Shown piece after piece: positions 1-13,400 of a stretch of DNA of 64,000 bases. The notes under the pieces were generated by a model. That model searched no databases. It had not been told where the DNA came from and saw nothing but the letters and a program-made list of their open reading frames with translations. A program made the translations under genes and the position numbers. Source of the stretch: Distichodus sexfasciatus (Eukaryota; Chordata; Actinopteri; Characiformes; Distichodontidae); the NCBI GenBank assembly GCA_032718565.1, contig JAVGVS010000412.1, forward strand, positions 245,001 to 309,000, given 5' to 3'. Position 1 is the stretch's first letter, and each line of letters starts with the position of its first letter.

Positions 1-58
1 ATCTATCTATCTATCTATCCATCCATCCATCCATCCATCCATCTATCCATCTATCTAA
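1..58. repeat. (ATCT)n/(ATCC)n microsatellite in aplp2 intron
   Basis: ATCT units pass into ATCC units and back. The rest of 59-510 is aplp2 intron with a short (CT)n near 330 and a (GT)n tract at 483-505 directly before the acceptor AG at 509-510. Confidence 0.9.
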
Positions 59-510
59 TTTAAAAGCAGTAAATCAGATATGTGGTTGTAGTGTAAAATA
101 CACTGTTTTCTGGGTAGTGAACCTTGAGCTCTTATTTGTATTCCAGTGACCAGGATGCAGTTTATTTCTCAACCTTTGTCCCAAAATGAAGTCAAATTTG
201 TTGCACCCCGGCAGAATAAAGTGTATAGTACATTATAACAGCAGTTTCACAAAAATGTCTCACAAAAGTTGACGTTCGTAATGAAACTCCCACCATAGGG
301 CCTCTGAAGTAATAACAGCAACTTCAGACTCTCTCTCTCTCTCTCTGTTATATTTTATCCTTTGTTCTCTTTTTGATTTCCATCCTTCCGAATGTAATCA
401 CGAAAACAGGAGCCGCAGTACAATTAGGGCATGGGATTGTTTGGAGGGTGATGTGTGTAGGATGTGAAGTCGGGTCTAACTAGTGTGTGTGTGTGTGTGT
501 GTGTGATCAG

Positions 511-1415
511 GCGTGCTCCAAGAGCAACATGGTGCTGCACAGCTACGGCATGCTGTTGCCTTGTGGCATCGATAAGTTCTATGGCACCGAGTACGTGTGC
601 TGCCCCCCGGCCCACCCCGAGGAGCCCCCTGCTGGCCCCGCTGCCCCCGCCGTCTCCCAGGAGGACGAGGATGAAGACGAGGTGGAGGTGGACATGGCTG
701 ATGAGGACGATGAGGATCAGGATGAGGAGGAGGAGGAAGAGGAGGAGAGGTAACAACCCTGCTTGTAGAGTGGACGTGGAGTCCCAAATCTGCTGATCTC
801 CACCTGCTTTATCTGTCTTCTATCACTCTGTCGTTCTCTCTCTTTCTATTGCCCACTTTCTCTCTGCTTGCCTGTCTCTCTCTCTCTCTCTCACTCTCAC
901 TCAACCTCTTTCTGTCTTACTGACATATCACAGATACTTTCTGTCGCTCAGTCTGTCTTCTTACCTGTCCGTTGGTCTGTCTATCCTTCCTTCCTTCCTT
1001 CCATCCATCCATTTCACACATCTCTGTCACTCCATCCTACATGTATGCATCTAACTATCTATCCATCCATCCATCCATCCATTCTTTCTCTCCCTCATTT
1101 TCTTTTCTCTCTTTCACTACCTTTCTGTCTGTTCGTCTCCATTTCTCTCACTCCGTCCTGATTAACCCCCCCGCTCTTTCTCTCCGTGCTGCAGTGACGT
1201 AGCGGTGGACGAACAGCCCCCTCAAAAGGAGGACGCCGATTACGAGGCAGAGCAGCAGGAGGAGGAAGAGGAGGATGATGAGGAGGAGTACCACTACGTG
1301 TACGAGGATGAAGAGGAGGAGCGGGACAGCGAGGAGCAGAAGGGAAAGTTGGAAAAGAAAGCAGCTGCTGCTGCGGAATCCCAAGACAGCGACAAAACCC
1401 TGCAGGAAATCAAAG
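511..1415 (+). other. aplp2: aplp2 exons for the copper-binding domain end and acidic region
   Basis: Exon 511-749 opens in phase 0 with ACSKSNMVLHSYGMLLPCG, the last part of the E1 copper-binding subdomain with its closing VCCPP, then turns into a run of Asp and Glu. Exon 1195-1415 continues the acidic run (EEEEEDDEEEYHYVYEDEEEE), then a Lys/Ala-rich patch and ends LQEIKG. The same order of acidic runs with interspersed Tyr occurs in mammalian APLP2. The acidic codons GAG/GAT/GAA form an imperfect trinucleotide repeat, so length variation is likely here. Confidence 0.9.
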
Positions 1416-4400
1416 GTTAGTACAGCAAGGTCTGGGCAATATAATCGGAAATTAACGCCATGACTTCGAATATATTTAACGTTTTATTAATTCAAAATTT
1501 CATCACGAGCCGATATTATATCACTTCAGTGGACAACGACTCACAACTACAAGTTTACCGATATCAGAAAGCCCGCTACGATACGCTCACTTAATCGTGA
1601 TATTGATTCGAGATCAAATCGCTCAAGTATAGCATTCAGCTTGTAGGGAGTTGGAGGGCGTTTTTTTAAGGGTGTCGCCGCCCTGCTGACTGGAGGCTCT
1701 AACTGCGCTCCCTGTGTTAGCTGTGTGTTCCATGGAGGTGGAGACGGGCCCGTGCAAGGCCATCAAAAGACGCTGGTACTTTGATATCAACCTGAAGAAG
1801 TGTGAGAAGTTCGTCTACGGAGGCTGCGCCGGCAACCAAAACAACTTCGAATCGGAAGAATACTGCATGAGCGTGTGTAAACCGCTGAGTAAGTCCTAGC
1901 TCAAGACTCGGCCGTGACCTGCACTTTTTTCCACCCCCCTCTGTCTCTGTGTGTGTGAGTGTGTGTGTGTTTCCAGGAAATCTTGGAATAATAAACTTTA
2001 TCCCGATTCACCAACTTTGGCGGATGTTTTCTGAGATTTCCTGAATCTAATTCTGATCCTTATCCTAACCCCTATGTCTATCCTAACTCTAAAACAAACC
2101 ACCTGCCAGCCTTAACCTCAAAAGTAAAAATCATCATCACCCCATACCTAATAATAATGTGTTTTATATTTCATATAATCCTAATCTTGGGCCTAATTAT
2201 AGTCTCTTCTTAGCCTTAAACCTAACCATTGTCTAAACCTATCTTTAAAACTAACCAAAGTAAGTGTTTAACCATAAACCTTACCATTATTGAATCTTAA
2301 CCTTAAAACTAACCGTGATTTACTATCAACCTTAAGCCTAACTCTCATCTAATCTTAACATTAAACCCACCATAATCTGTCTCAAACCATAAACCTAATC
2401 ATTCTTTAATCTAACCATTTAAACCTAATCATAATTTGATCCAAAACTTAACCAATATCTAATCATAAACCTGGCCAAAACCTGACTAGCCGTTAATCTA
2501 ACCATAATTTTTGACTTATCTTAACCTTAAGCTTAAATCTAATCCTACAACTAAATCTAATTATCCTCTCATGTTAACCTTAAACCTAACCATGATCCAG
2601 TCTTAATCCTAAACCTAATCACCATCTGATTTTAACCTTAAACCTTTTCATCTTCAAACCTTAACCTTAAACCATTATCCAGCCATTCAGTCCTAACCTT
2701 AAACCTAATCACCGTCTGATCCTGACCTTCCGGCCTTCCGACGCTATCCATCATCTGATCCTTACCTCAAGCCTAATCATCATCTGACTGTATCAAACAT
2801 TTAATCCCGACTCTAAAACATTCACTAAAACCCAGTGTGTTGAGGAATAAGGGAATAAGACATCGCAGCACATAAGCCTGACATAAAATCAGTGTTGATA
2901 TCTCTCTCTCACACACACACACATACTGGAAGTCCTTGATCTGTCCGCCTTAACAACACTTCAAGTCTCGCTCTCTGTTGCCGTGGCAGCACGGAGACGG
3001 ATATGGTCGCGACCCCTCTGTCCTCTCTCTTCTAACTTCACATCAACGTTCACCCTTAATGCCATTTTTGCCAACTCTGTCTTGTCTTACAGCGTCCTGA
3101 CTCTGCTTTTTCCACACGCCATCGGACATTCTTAGAGGAGGATGAAGGGAATGGGAGATGAAAGAGTGTCTGTATGTGCCAAAAACAGGGACGATGGCGC
3201 TTCACTTGAGTCCGTTTGACTAACAATCCTTTTTTCCTGTCCGCCTGGCTACCTTTCTGTCTCTTTTCCTCCGCAAGCTGTCCTCTTTTTGTCTGCTTCT
3301 GTTTTGCTCTGTGTTTCTGTGATAACGCTGGCATTTTTTAATGTGTGTGTGTTTTCTCCCCACAGCCGTGCCTCCCTCCCCTCAGCCCACCAACGACGTG
3401 GACGTGTACTTCGAGACTCCCGCTGACGACATGGAACACAGCCGCTTCCAGAAGGCCAAGGAACGACTGGAGATCAGACACCGCAACCGCATGGAGAGGG
3501 TGAGATAAAAAGACAACGAGGTAAAATGAGGGTGAGAAAGTTGGAGACAATGTGAGGGTGAGAAAGACGGAGACAGAGTGAGCGTGAGAAGGACAGAGAT
3601 AGAGTGAGGGTGAGAAGGAAAGAGACAGAGAAAGAGACAAGGTGAGAATGAAAGAGACAGGGTGAGACAAAGTGAGAAGGAAAGAGACAAGGCGAAAATG
3701 AGAGGGACAGGGTGAGACAAAGTGAGAATGAAAGAGACAGGGCGAGACAAAGTGAGAATGAAAAAGACATAGCGAGACAAAGTGAGAAGGAAACAGACGG
3801 CGCGAGACAGGTAAAGAAGGGAAAGAGACAAATTGAGAAGGAAAGAGACGCAGCGAGGGCGAGAAGGAAAAAGACAGGGCGAGAAGGAAAAAGACAGGGC
3901 GAGAAGGAAAGAGACAGGGTGAGTAGGAAAGAGACAGAGCGAGAGCAAGTAGGAAAGAGGTAGCACGAGTAGAAAAGAGACAGGGTGAGAAGGAAAGAGA
4001 CAAAGCAAGAGTGAGAGGGAGAGAGATGGAGCGAGGGCGAGAAGGAAAGAGACAAGACAGTGAGACAAATTGAGGGTGGGACATATTGTTAGTTAAATGG
4101 AGTTATATAAAGAAGCCAAGAGTGACAGACAGAGTGAGGGTGAGAAGAAAATTGAGCAAATGTAGGACATGTAGGAGCGAGACATAGTTATTCAAGGCGA
4201 CATTATTTTAGAGAGAAAAGAAGAGCACGAGACACCAGACACAAGTGAGTGAGAGATACCGACACAAAGAGAGAGTAGTCTGACCTTCTGTCTGTCTTCT
4301 GGACAGGTGAGGAAGGAGTGGGAGGAGGCAGAGCGTCAGGCCAAGAACCTTCCCAAAGCTGAGAGACAGACTCTCGTCCAGGTACGTCATCACAACACCA

Positions 4401-7400
4401 GTACTCAGCTTCTGTCCACTACTCGTTATTGTTGTTATAATTACTTCTAATTTAAAATCACTGTGCCCACATCTCTTCTTCTTCTTCTTCTTCTTCTTCT
4501 TCCCTCTCTCTCTCTCTCTCTCTACAGCATTTCCAGGCGATGGTGGAGTCTCTGGAGGAGGAGGCTGCCAGTGAGAAGCAGCAGCTGGTGGAGACCCACC
4601 TGGCCCGGGTGGAGGCCATGCTCAACGACCGCCGCCGATTCGCCCTGGAGAACTACCTGGCTGCCCTACAGGCTGACCCGCCCCGGGTAACACACACACA
4701 CAAACACACAAACACACCCCCCAGATCAGACCACACCAGGCCAAAGCAGTAACATCTTCCATCTGCTGTGACGGCCTCCTTTTTAAAAAAACCTTTTTGA
4801 CAATCTCTCTCTCTCTCTCTCTCCCCCTCTCTCCATCTCTCCAGCCTCATCGTATTCTACAGGCTCTGCGTCGCTACGTCCGTGCCGAGAACAAGGACAG
4901 GCAGCACACCATCCGCCACTACCAGCACGTGCTCTCTGTAGACCCTGAGAAGGCCACTCAGATGAAATCTCAGGTCAGTCACACACACACACACACCCCC
5001 ACACTGGGGGAAAAGTATATCGGGCTGATTTATGGTCAGATTTATCCTCAAAAATACCCAAATCTGCTCTGCTCTGAACTCCCAATAGTGGTCAGGCTCT
5101 AACACACACACACACACATTCATAATACTAGCTAGAGAACACGTTTGATTCTGCTTTTTGCGCGGCTTTAGGTGGTGTGGTTGTTTTCCAGCGCGTGATT
5201 GGCTGCGGCGCTTGACACGGAGCCAGTCACACACCACCGTTAGCATTCACAACTCAACTGGGTCATTATGGGCTGTTGCCGTGGGAGACGGGAGGCACAG
5301 AGAGCAGGAATGTCGTCGGGCCAAGGATCGGAGTTACATCACAGATGTGTTTATGCTGTTTACTGCTGTTTATTCCCCTGCTTTGTTTGTCTGAGGGTAA
5401 AGTGTGATTACGAAGAGCACAAAGAGCAGGGCTATAAAGGGCTTGCAGCTTTATGTAACACGTGTGTGTGAGTGTAGAGTAATTTTGGCTTGGTCTTGTT
5501 GCAGTGACATTACTCAATATACAGAGAAAAGTCTGCACTGTCTTAACTGTGTGTGTGTGTGTGTGTGTGTAAGTTATTTTCCTTTTGATTGGACCCTTTG
5601 ATTCCATCTGCTGTTGACTCTTGAACATTACATGCAAGCTTTATGACCGTTTTTTCACACACACTTTTTTGTTTCTCCCCGTAAATGACTTTGGACTTAG
5701 TGCACACTCAGCATGAGCTAATGATTACATGGTTAATATACATCTGCTTAAATGTGTGTGTGTGTGTATGTGTGTTGCCTAGGTGATGACCCACCTGCGT
5801 GTGATTGAGGAGAGGATGAATCAGAGCTTGTCTCTGCTTTATAAGGTGCCCTACGTCGCAGAGGAGATTCAAGATCAGATCGGTAAGTGAGTGTGTGTGT
5901 GTGAGGGATTGAGAGTGTGTATGTGAGAGCGAAGGAGGTGCGTGTAATTAAAATGGAGATGGATGAGTGTGCTGATGAGAGGTTGAGGGATGAATGAACA
6001 TGATGAGTGCTCTTCACTGTGGAGAGAGATCATCTGTGAGTGTTGTTCCGTGGTAATACAGAGACATGGCACCCACTCGTCTCATCTAACGCTCCTGTTT
6101 TGCTCGCTAGTGTTCCTGTCTGTCTCATCTGAAGCTCCGGTCTTTCTCACTAGCATTTCACTCTGTTGCATCTAAGACGCCTGCCTTTTTCAATAGTGCC
6201 TTTGTCCAGCTCATGTAACGCTCCTGTCTGTCCTTATTGTCTCATCTAACGCTCCTTTCTGGCTCATCTAACGCTCCTGTCTGTCCTTTCTATCTCATCT
6301 AACGCTCCTTTCTGGCTCATCTAATGCTCCTTTCTGGCTCATCTAACGCTCCTTTCTGTCCTTTCTGGCTCATCTAACGCTCCTTTCTGGCTCATCTAAC
6401 GCTCCTGTCTGTCCTTTCTGGCTCATCTAACGCTCCTTTCTGGCTTATCTAACGCTCCTTTCTGGCTCATCTAACGCTCCTTTCTGTCCTTTCTGGCTCA
6501 TCTAACGCTCCTTTCTGGCTCATCTAACGCTCCTTTCTGGCTCATCTAATGCTCTTTTCTGTCTCATCTAACTCCCCTGTCTGTCCTTTCTATCTAATCT
6601 AACTCTCCTTTCTCGCTCATCTAACGCTCCTTTTGGTCTCCTCTAAAGATCATGTCTTTCTCGTCTACAGTAACACTCCTGTTTATCTCATCTAACTCTC
6701 CGTTCTGTGTCAACAAATGCTCTTTCATTTTTCACCAAAGCACCTGTTTGTCTCATCTAACTCTTCCGTCTGTCTCATCTTAACTCTCCTGTGTCCTCTA
6801 TCTGTTCCTCTAATGCATCTGTCTATCTCATCCGACACTCATGTATTTCTCACTAAGTCTCCTGTATTTTTCATTGAGGCTCCTGTCTGTCATTGCGTTC
6901 GTGCCCGTTTGGACTTATGCTTCTGCCTTTCTTGTCCAAGACTCGTCTTTCTTACAAATACTCACTTTTCTCATTAGCCCTCCGTCTATTTGCTCTAACG
7001 CTTATGTCAATCTCTGACTCTCCAGTATTTCTCATCAAAGCTCCTGTCTGTCTCTTCGTAAGCTCCTCTCTGTCTTTGTCTATAATGCTCTTTCCTTTCT
7101 CGTCCAAGACTTTTGTCTTTCTCAGGATTGCTCCAGTCTCTCTCACTAACATTTTTGCACAAATGTCTCTCCTGCTAACACATCCACCTTGTCCACCTTT
7201 ACTGACTGATTTCTCTCTCTCTCTCTCTCTCTCGCTCTCTCAGACGATCTCCTTCAGGAGCAGAAGGCCGACATGGATCAGTTCCTGTCGTCCATCTCGG
7301 AGTCTCAGCCCGACGTTACCGTCTCCTACGAGGAGAGCGTGGAGGTTCCGTCCTTCGAGAACAAACCCTTCCGCCCCTTCCAGGTCACCTCACTGGGCTC

Positions 7401-10400
7401 ACGACCCGAGCCGGAGGGTAAGCGGCACACGCCCTCGATCATCAGAACATCACTCTTTATTCCCTCTTTCCTGACCCTGATCCAGATCCAGATCCACACA
7501 CTCAAATTTTTACCAAGGGGGGGCCTCGATTATTGAGACTGCCGTAACGTTTTTGAATCTATTTTTATTTTTTACATGGTCATGACCAGGTCTAAAAACC
7601 TTATTGTACTTCCACAATCAGTGTCTGTCTCTTTATCTTGAGGAAACTGCACGTTAGGAGGATGAATCAGAGATATGAGTGGGAGAGTCGGAAGGGGGTT
7701 GACTTTTAATGACTCTATGAAGCATCAATAATTGCTTTCACACTGCAGGAACCAGGAACACTTTGAGTAACAAGGAACTATTGGGTGGATTTCTCTGGAA
7801 ATTGGCCCGGTTGTGGTTCCTGAACCAAATTTAAGCTTTGGTTTAAACCCCTCCCTTGCGTCTTGGCTCCCGGCTTTTTGAAACGCCAATTTTAGAAACC
7901 TTCCAGAATGCCTGGAGAGGAGACGGCCAAACTGTGGAGGGAAAAGTAGCAAGTTTCAATGACAAGACATTAAACACACACTGAAACATGAGGCGGAAAG
8001 TCTTTTCTCGGTGCTAAATTTTTGTTTTTATCAGCGACAGAATCTTTCCCAGTTTTTTGCCGTCTTTGATAATGCTCCCCTTTGCCTCACCTGGGTTTCT
8101 CTTTCTTGCCTCTCTGCTCTTTTCTTTCCCCTATTGCAATCTTTCTGTTGTTTTTTTCTTTCTTCCCTCCAACGCTTGCGCGCCTCACGTAGGCGATTTC
8201 TCCGAGCCGCCGCGCGCCTTCAAGAAAGGTGGGTCTTTTGCTGGCTTCTTCTTTTCTCCCTTTCGCTTTTTCACGTCCGTCTCCCCTGACATCTGTCTTG
8301 TGCCGTTATGTTTTCTCTTTGTGTGTGTGCTCCTCTCAATTGTTCTCGTCATCTCGGAGTCGCCCCCTCCATTTGCCGTTTTGTCTCTTCCGTCAGCCAT
8401 CTTGTCTCGTGTCCGCTGAGTCACTCCCGCTCAACCTCCCACTCGCTGTCTGCTCGAAAGAGCATCTTGCTTTTTGATTTTGCTGCCAAATTTTACATCG
8501 CGAACCTCTTGTCAAGGTAGTGAGTTGTTTGGGTTTCAGAACGAGGGGTCGAACTAATCGGAACGTCAATATAGAGCTTGGACCCGGTTATCTGTCAGCG
8601 TCCTATATCAGGGACGGATCATTGCAAGCGTGTTAGTTATAGAACTGAAATCTATACAACTGGTTACGGAGTTGGCCCTGTAGTCAGAAGGTCGCAGATT
8701 CAAGTCCCAGTTAAAAGGTACCTCTGAGGTACTCATGAGCAAGGTACCGTCCCCAAGCACTGCCAAAAAAAAAGCTGCCCACTGCTTCTTCACGGATGGG
8801 TCAAAGACCGATGTCACATTTTGGTGTGGTTCCTCAGTGGTACCTTTACCGGTCCGGGACTTGAACTGACGACCTTCCGATCACAGGGCTAACCGTTACG
8901 CTACCAGTTGTATATATTTCATTCCTGTAACTAAATCGATTTAATGAACCATCCCTGATAAGACGCTGAGAGAGCTGAGCTGAGCTCTGTAACGTTAGAT
9001 GCGTACGTTTTACACCAAAACGCTAATAAAGGTACAATCGTTGGTTAGATATTATATATTGGTTATATATATTTTTATGGGCAATATCACATCTCTCCTC
9101 CTGGCGCTGAATGGAACGAGCTTTGATTCCTCTGCCTCCTTCTGGGTGCGACGTTTTCCGCAAACTCGCAGCCAAGTAAGGAGGGGAAAAAGGCGATAGT
9201 GTGGAAATTTCACCAGCAGAGAGTGGAACTAATCGGAGTGAAGTTTATACCGCCAGGGACTTGTGCAAGGAGATTACACACTTCCACGGATTTAAAGAGG
9301 TTCAAAGAGTGAAAATGAGGGGGGAAAGGAGATTTTTAGTGTTGTTCTGTATAGTCGAGGTTGGATATGAAAAAATAAATAAATAATCTATTTTAAAAAA
9401 TAATAATGTAATAAAATAGTTCGTAGTAATTCATAAATCAGATTCATTATCTTTAAAGACTATTAACATTACGAATCGTTTGTTTACTTCGTTTTTAACT
9501 AATCCCAAATTAGAACGGAAGGTGTGGGACGTTTGAATCTGAACGTGAAAATGATATTTTCTGTTAAGAACCAGGTGAAGTGGATAAAACCTTGTTGTTT
9601 TTAATCTCTGCTGGGAATTAGACCATCAGGCTTCGTTTCATCCGTCTGAATCCTTTAAGACGCTCCTTTGAAGCCGAGATGCTGATGTGATGGACTGTTT
9701 TAGCTCCTCATGTTGGTTCTTAGTGCAGAGCAATGATGATAAATGCTCGTAAAGTAAATGCTCGTAAAGTTTGTCGTATTGTTGCTGCCGGACAAAAAAA
9801 CACGTAGCTATTAGCGCTGCAAACTAGCAAAGAAAATGTTTCATGTTCATGACGAAACCGTTTAGGTAAAATCGCATAGGGGATGATGGTGGTCTAGTGA
9901 TTAGGACACTCGCCTCGTCGTGAGGTTCGAATCCTACTTCCAGCACTACCGTCTCTGGGTCCCTGGGCACGACCCCTGACCCCTTTCCCCGCATTGTCTT
10001 CAGGGAAGCTGTCCCTGAAATTAGGAAATGGAAGTCGCTCTGGATAAGAGTGTCTGAAGATGTGAGAAATAATGTTTATCTTTAAAACAACATCCACAAA
10101 GTGTAGAAACGTCACAAAAATAACAGAAATACATGATGATGGTGATAAAATGTGCCAAGTGTGGATAAAAAAAACTGCAAATTCGAGCAAAATTTGGAAC
10201 TTTGAAATGTCCTTAACTCTCAGATACTTACACCACGTTCGGTTAATTAATCAGATAAAAAAAACATGTTCTGCATATACACGATTTTGTCTTACAGCGT
10301 CTATGTTGCGAAGTCAGTGTATTTCTTAAATTTGTTCGTAAAGAGTTACGACATTTGTTATATTGGGACGGTCAGTGGTAACAGTTAGGGAGTTGGCCAG

Positions 10401-13400
10401 GTGATCCGAAGCTTGCTGGTTCAAGTTCCCGTCCGGTAAAGGTACCACTGAGGTAGTCATGAGTGTGGTACCGTCCCCAAGCACTGCTTCCCGGGCAGCG
10501 TCCAGATCCTCGCTCGTGGGTCGAATGCGGAGGTCACATTCGTTATGGTGTCATATCACTCAAACAAATCTCAAGTCCTAAAACATTGCGGAACGTCTGG
10601 ATCCTTGTAAAGATTGCACGAGTGGGTTGAAGAATGAGGCCCATGGTCTCCACTGATAGACAGTGCAGAGCTACGTTTGCGGTGATGTTGATGACAGTTG
10701 AGTTGTGGAGGGCCGGGCCTGTGGTTTGACTGCACGAGTCCTGGGTGAATTTAGCGCTTTACCACAGACGTCCGCAGTGAGCCGAAATACAGATTGTTCA
10801 CACACAGCTGTTTACACATCAGCGTTGGTGATGAGGGAGGAGGACATCGTTCTGACGTGTGGAGTTAACTTTCACATTTCATCTCAGCAGCTCCGTTACT
10901 GATTAAGACATGAATCTACAGTGCATTTATTCCCTAAGCAAGTCGATAGAGAGGACTTTTCATCAGCGTTATTTGTCTTCTCGCTATTTTTTTCGTCTGG
11001 TTTTCAAGGGATATTCTGGAGATCTCGTAATCTTGAGATAATGAAAGTTCACAAGGTTTTACATTTACATTAACGCCATTTGGCTGACGCTCAAATTCAG
11101 AGCGACTTTCCTAATTTCAGGGACTCCACCTCCCTGCAAGCAACTTGGGGTTAAGGGTCTTGCTCAGGAACCCGATGATGGTAGTGCTGGAGTTAGGATT
11201 CAAACCCACCACCTCGTTGATCCTGATGCGAGTATCCTAACCACTAGACCAGTGGTCACCAACCTTTTTAAGCCTGAGATCCCTGACCTCGGCCCTGGTG
11301 AAAGCCAAGATCTACCTTTTGAAGCACTGAGAGAAAAAGACAACAAAAACAGAACAAAAATTAAATTTTTTCCCCATTTTGAGTATAATAATCCATATAA
11401 ATAATAAACTTTTGTACATTAGTAATTCATTTCACACATAATTGTAAATTATTGTTGGTAATAAATTCATTTAAGCAACAACCAAAATCTCAGGAGCCAC
11501 TTGGAAGCCGAAAGAGCCGGAACTCCCATCACTAATATCTGCGACAAGATCGCTTCTCATTGGTCAATTAAGATATTTTTTCTCTTATCTCATTGTTTGC
11601 TTTCACGCTACTTTTAAAGTGTGGCTACTGGTCCAATAGAGAGGGAGGCACTTGCAAAACCGGACGTTAATTTGATTATATTTTTCCCTCAGATATTCAG
11701 GTTCTAACGTGAACGTCTCAAAGATCTACCGGTCAGTCGCGATTAGCGGGTTAGTGACCCCTGCAGTAGACCAATCACCATCTTTGATGGGTCTCCAGCT
11801 GAAGTAACAGACGCTAAAATGATAATCGTCCAGCACTGATCAACAATAAGCATACTACCATTTATACTTTTGACAGTTCACACTCAAAGTAAAATGAGTT
11901 CGTGTTGCCAAGTTACTAAACCTGTCGCAAGGTCCCGGGGTGATCAAATCGTGATCTTAAATTATTTCCTTATTCGTCGCTCATCATTGTCATTGCCCCC
12001 AGCTAATGTCGGCAGCCTCAGGCGCTGGTCTCTGTCTTCCCGAACTGCGATTTTACAATGTCCTGTTTACTAGATCTTGGTCTTTTGGGTCAGAACCCAA
12101 ACCATTACGCCCCAATTTAAACCCTGCTCTCCTAAAAGTACCGAAAACAAGCAGTACTGCTTAGTAGTAGGAGTAGTATTGTTAAAATCTTTACGGTACC
12201 CGTCCCTAGTAGGTGAGGCAGTTTGAGAATGACATGCTTGCACACACACACACACACACACACACACCTCTAAGTGTGTGTGACTTAACAATATTGTGAT
12301 ATGTTCACAGGTTCAGGCATGAACGGTCTGGATGATCTCATTGGTGCTGAGGAGAGACTCATCAACAGCAAGAACAAGATCAACGACAAGGTGGTGAGGA
12401 GACTAGAGCCTTCCTGCTTCAACACACACACACACACACCACCCATCAAAAGACCCACCCAGCCACTAAATCTGACTGATTTCTATAAACTCTGATGCTA
12501 ATGTGATGACCATAATCTCTCCTCTGTTGCTGCTTACACTAATCCCAGATACAGCAGGGCGTTAATCCGCATTTTAATAAATCAATCTGCTCGTCTGCAT
12601 CAAATGCTGAATAGAAAATCGCGGTTTTTTTTTTGGTTTTTTTTTTACGTTCAGGAGGGTTCTAGTTTCTAGTCTCTCTTTTATTGAGTTGGATCAACTC
12701 CAACTCAATCCTGGCAGTAATTGCATGTCGTCCCCCCCCCCCCAACACTCCTGCATCTTGGTTGTGATCGGGGCTGAACTTCAAGCCCTTTTTTGGAGGA
12801 GATGATGATGATGATGCATGATGATGATGATGATGATGATGTTGTGGCTCCGGGTTACTTCAAATTAACTCTAAATGTGTTTGTGTGTGTGGGTGTTTGG
12901 GAAGCTTGGCCTCATTTACACACGGCTCGACGCACGTTTGTTTAACGGCACGAACAAACAGCGGGGCGCCAGCGCCATTAATTACGGGCAACGACGTGTA
13001 TAAACTCTGAAGCTTAATTTCGGGCTGCAAAACGTGCCGTTCTGCACGGTAGAGCTGCGCAATTAATCGAGTCTTAATCACGATTGCGATTATGAAAATA
13101 TAGCGGCAAGCGGCAACTTGCGGGGTCCAAGCAAAAGTCGTAAAAAGAAGCTACAAAAGGGTCAGCACTGATCATCAGCAGTGTATGTGTATGTATATGT
13201 ATATGCCATAGACACAACAACACACACACTGCTGATGTTTATGACATAAGATAATACTGCATAACTACATTATATCACATCAAGACATAAGGGGCTGGTT
13301 TCTTGCTCGTGGATTAAGCCTAGTCTTAGACTGAGTTGTAGTACAAAAGTAGATTTACCATTTAAACTCAAAACTAGGCTTAATACTCGAGCCTCTTATT

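Larger units (their letters stand above)
3366..5882 (+). other. aplp2: aplp2 E2 domain exons
   Basis: Five exons (3366-3499, 4307-4381, 4528-4686, 4845-4973, 5783-5882) encode the E2 helical, heparin-binding and dimerising domain from QPTNDVDVYFETPADD through VIEERMNQSLSLLYKVPYV. It is close to residue-for-residue with mammalian APLP2 (QLVETHLARVEAMLNDRRR, ILQALRRYVRAENKDRQHT). Acceptors at 4527 and 4844 sit in (CT)n tracts, and the donors at 4687 and 4974 run into (CA)n tracts. Confidence 0.95.

Noticed and set aside
2030..2830. Interstitial telomere or chromosome fusion site
   Set aside because: The repeats are too degenerate and lack TTAGGG/CCCTAA runs; a derived minisatellite is more likely.
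3338..4084. Long Ser/Leu/Phe-rich open reading frames on the minus strand
   Set aside because: They are the complement of the purine-rich minisatellite in an aplp2 intron; several frames are open at once, as expected of a repeat.
6061..6700. CRISPR-like array of 22-bp repeats
   Set aside because: The units are tandem with no unique spacers and lie in a vertebrate intron; it is a minisatellite.
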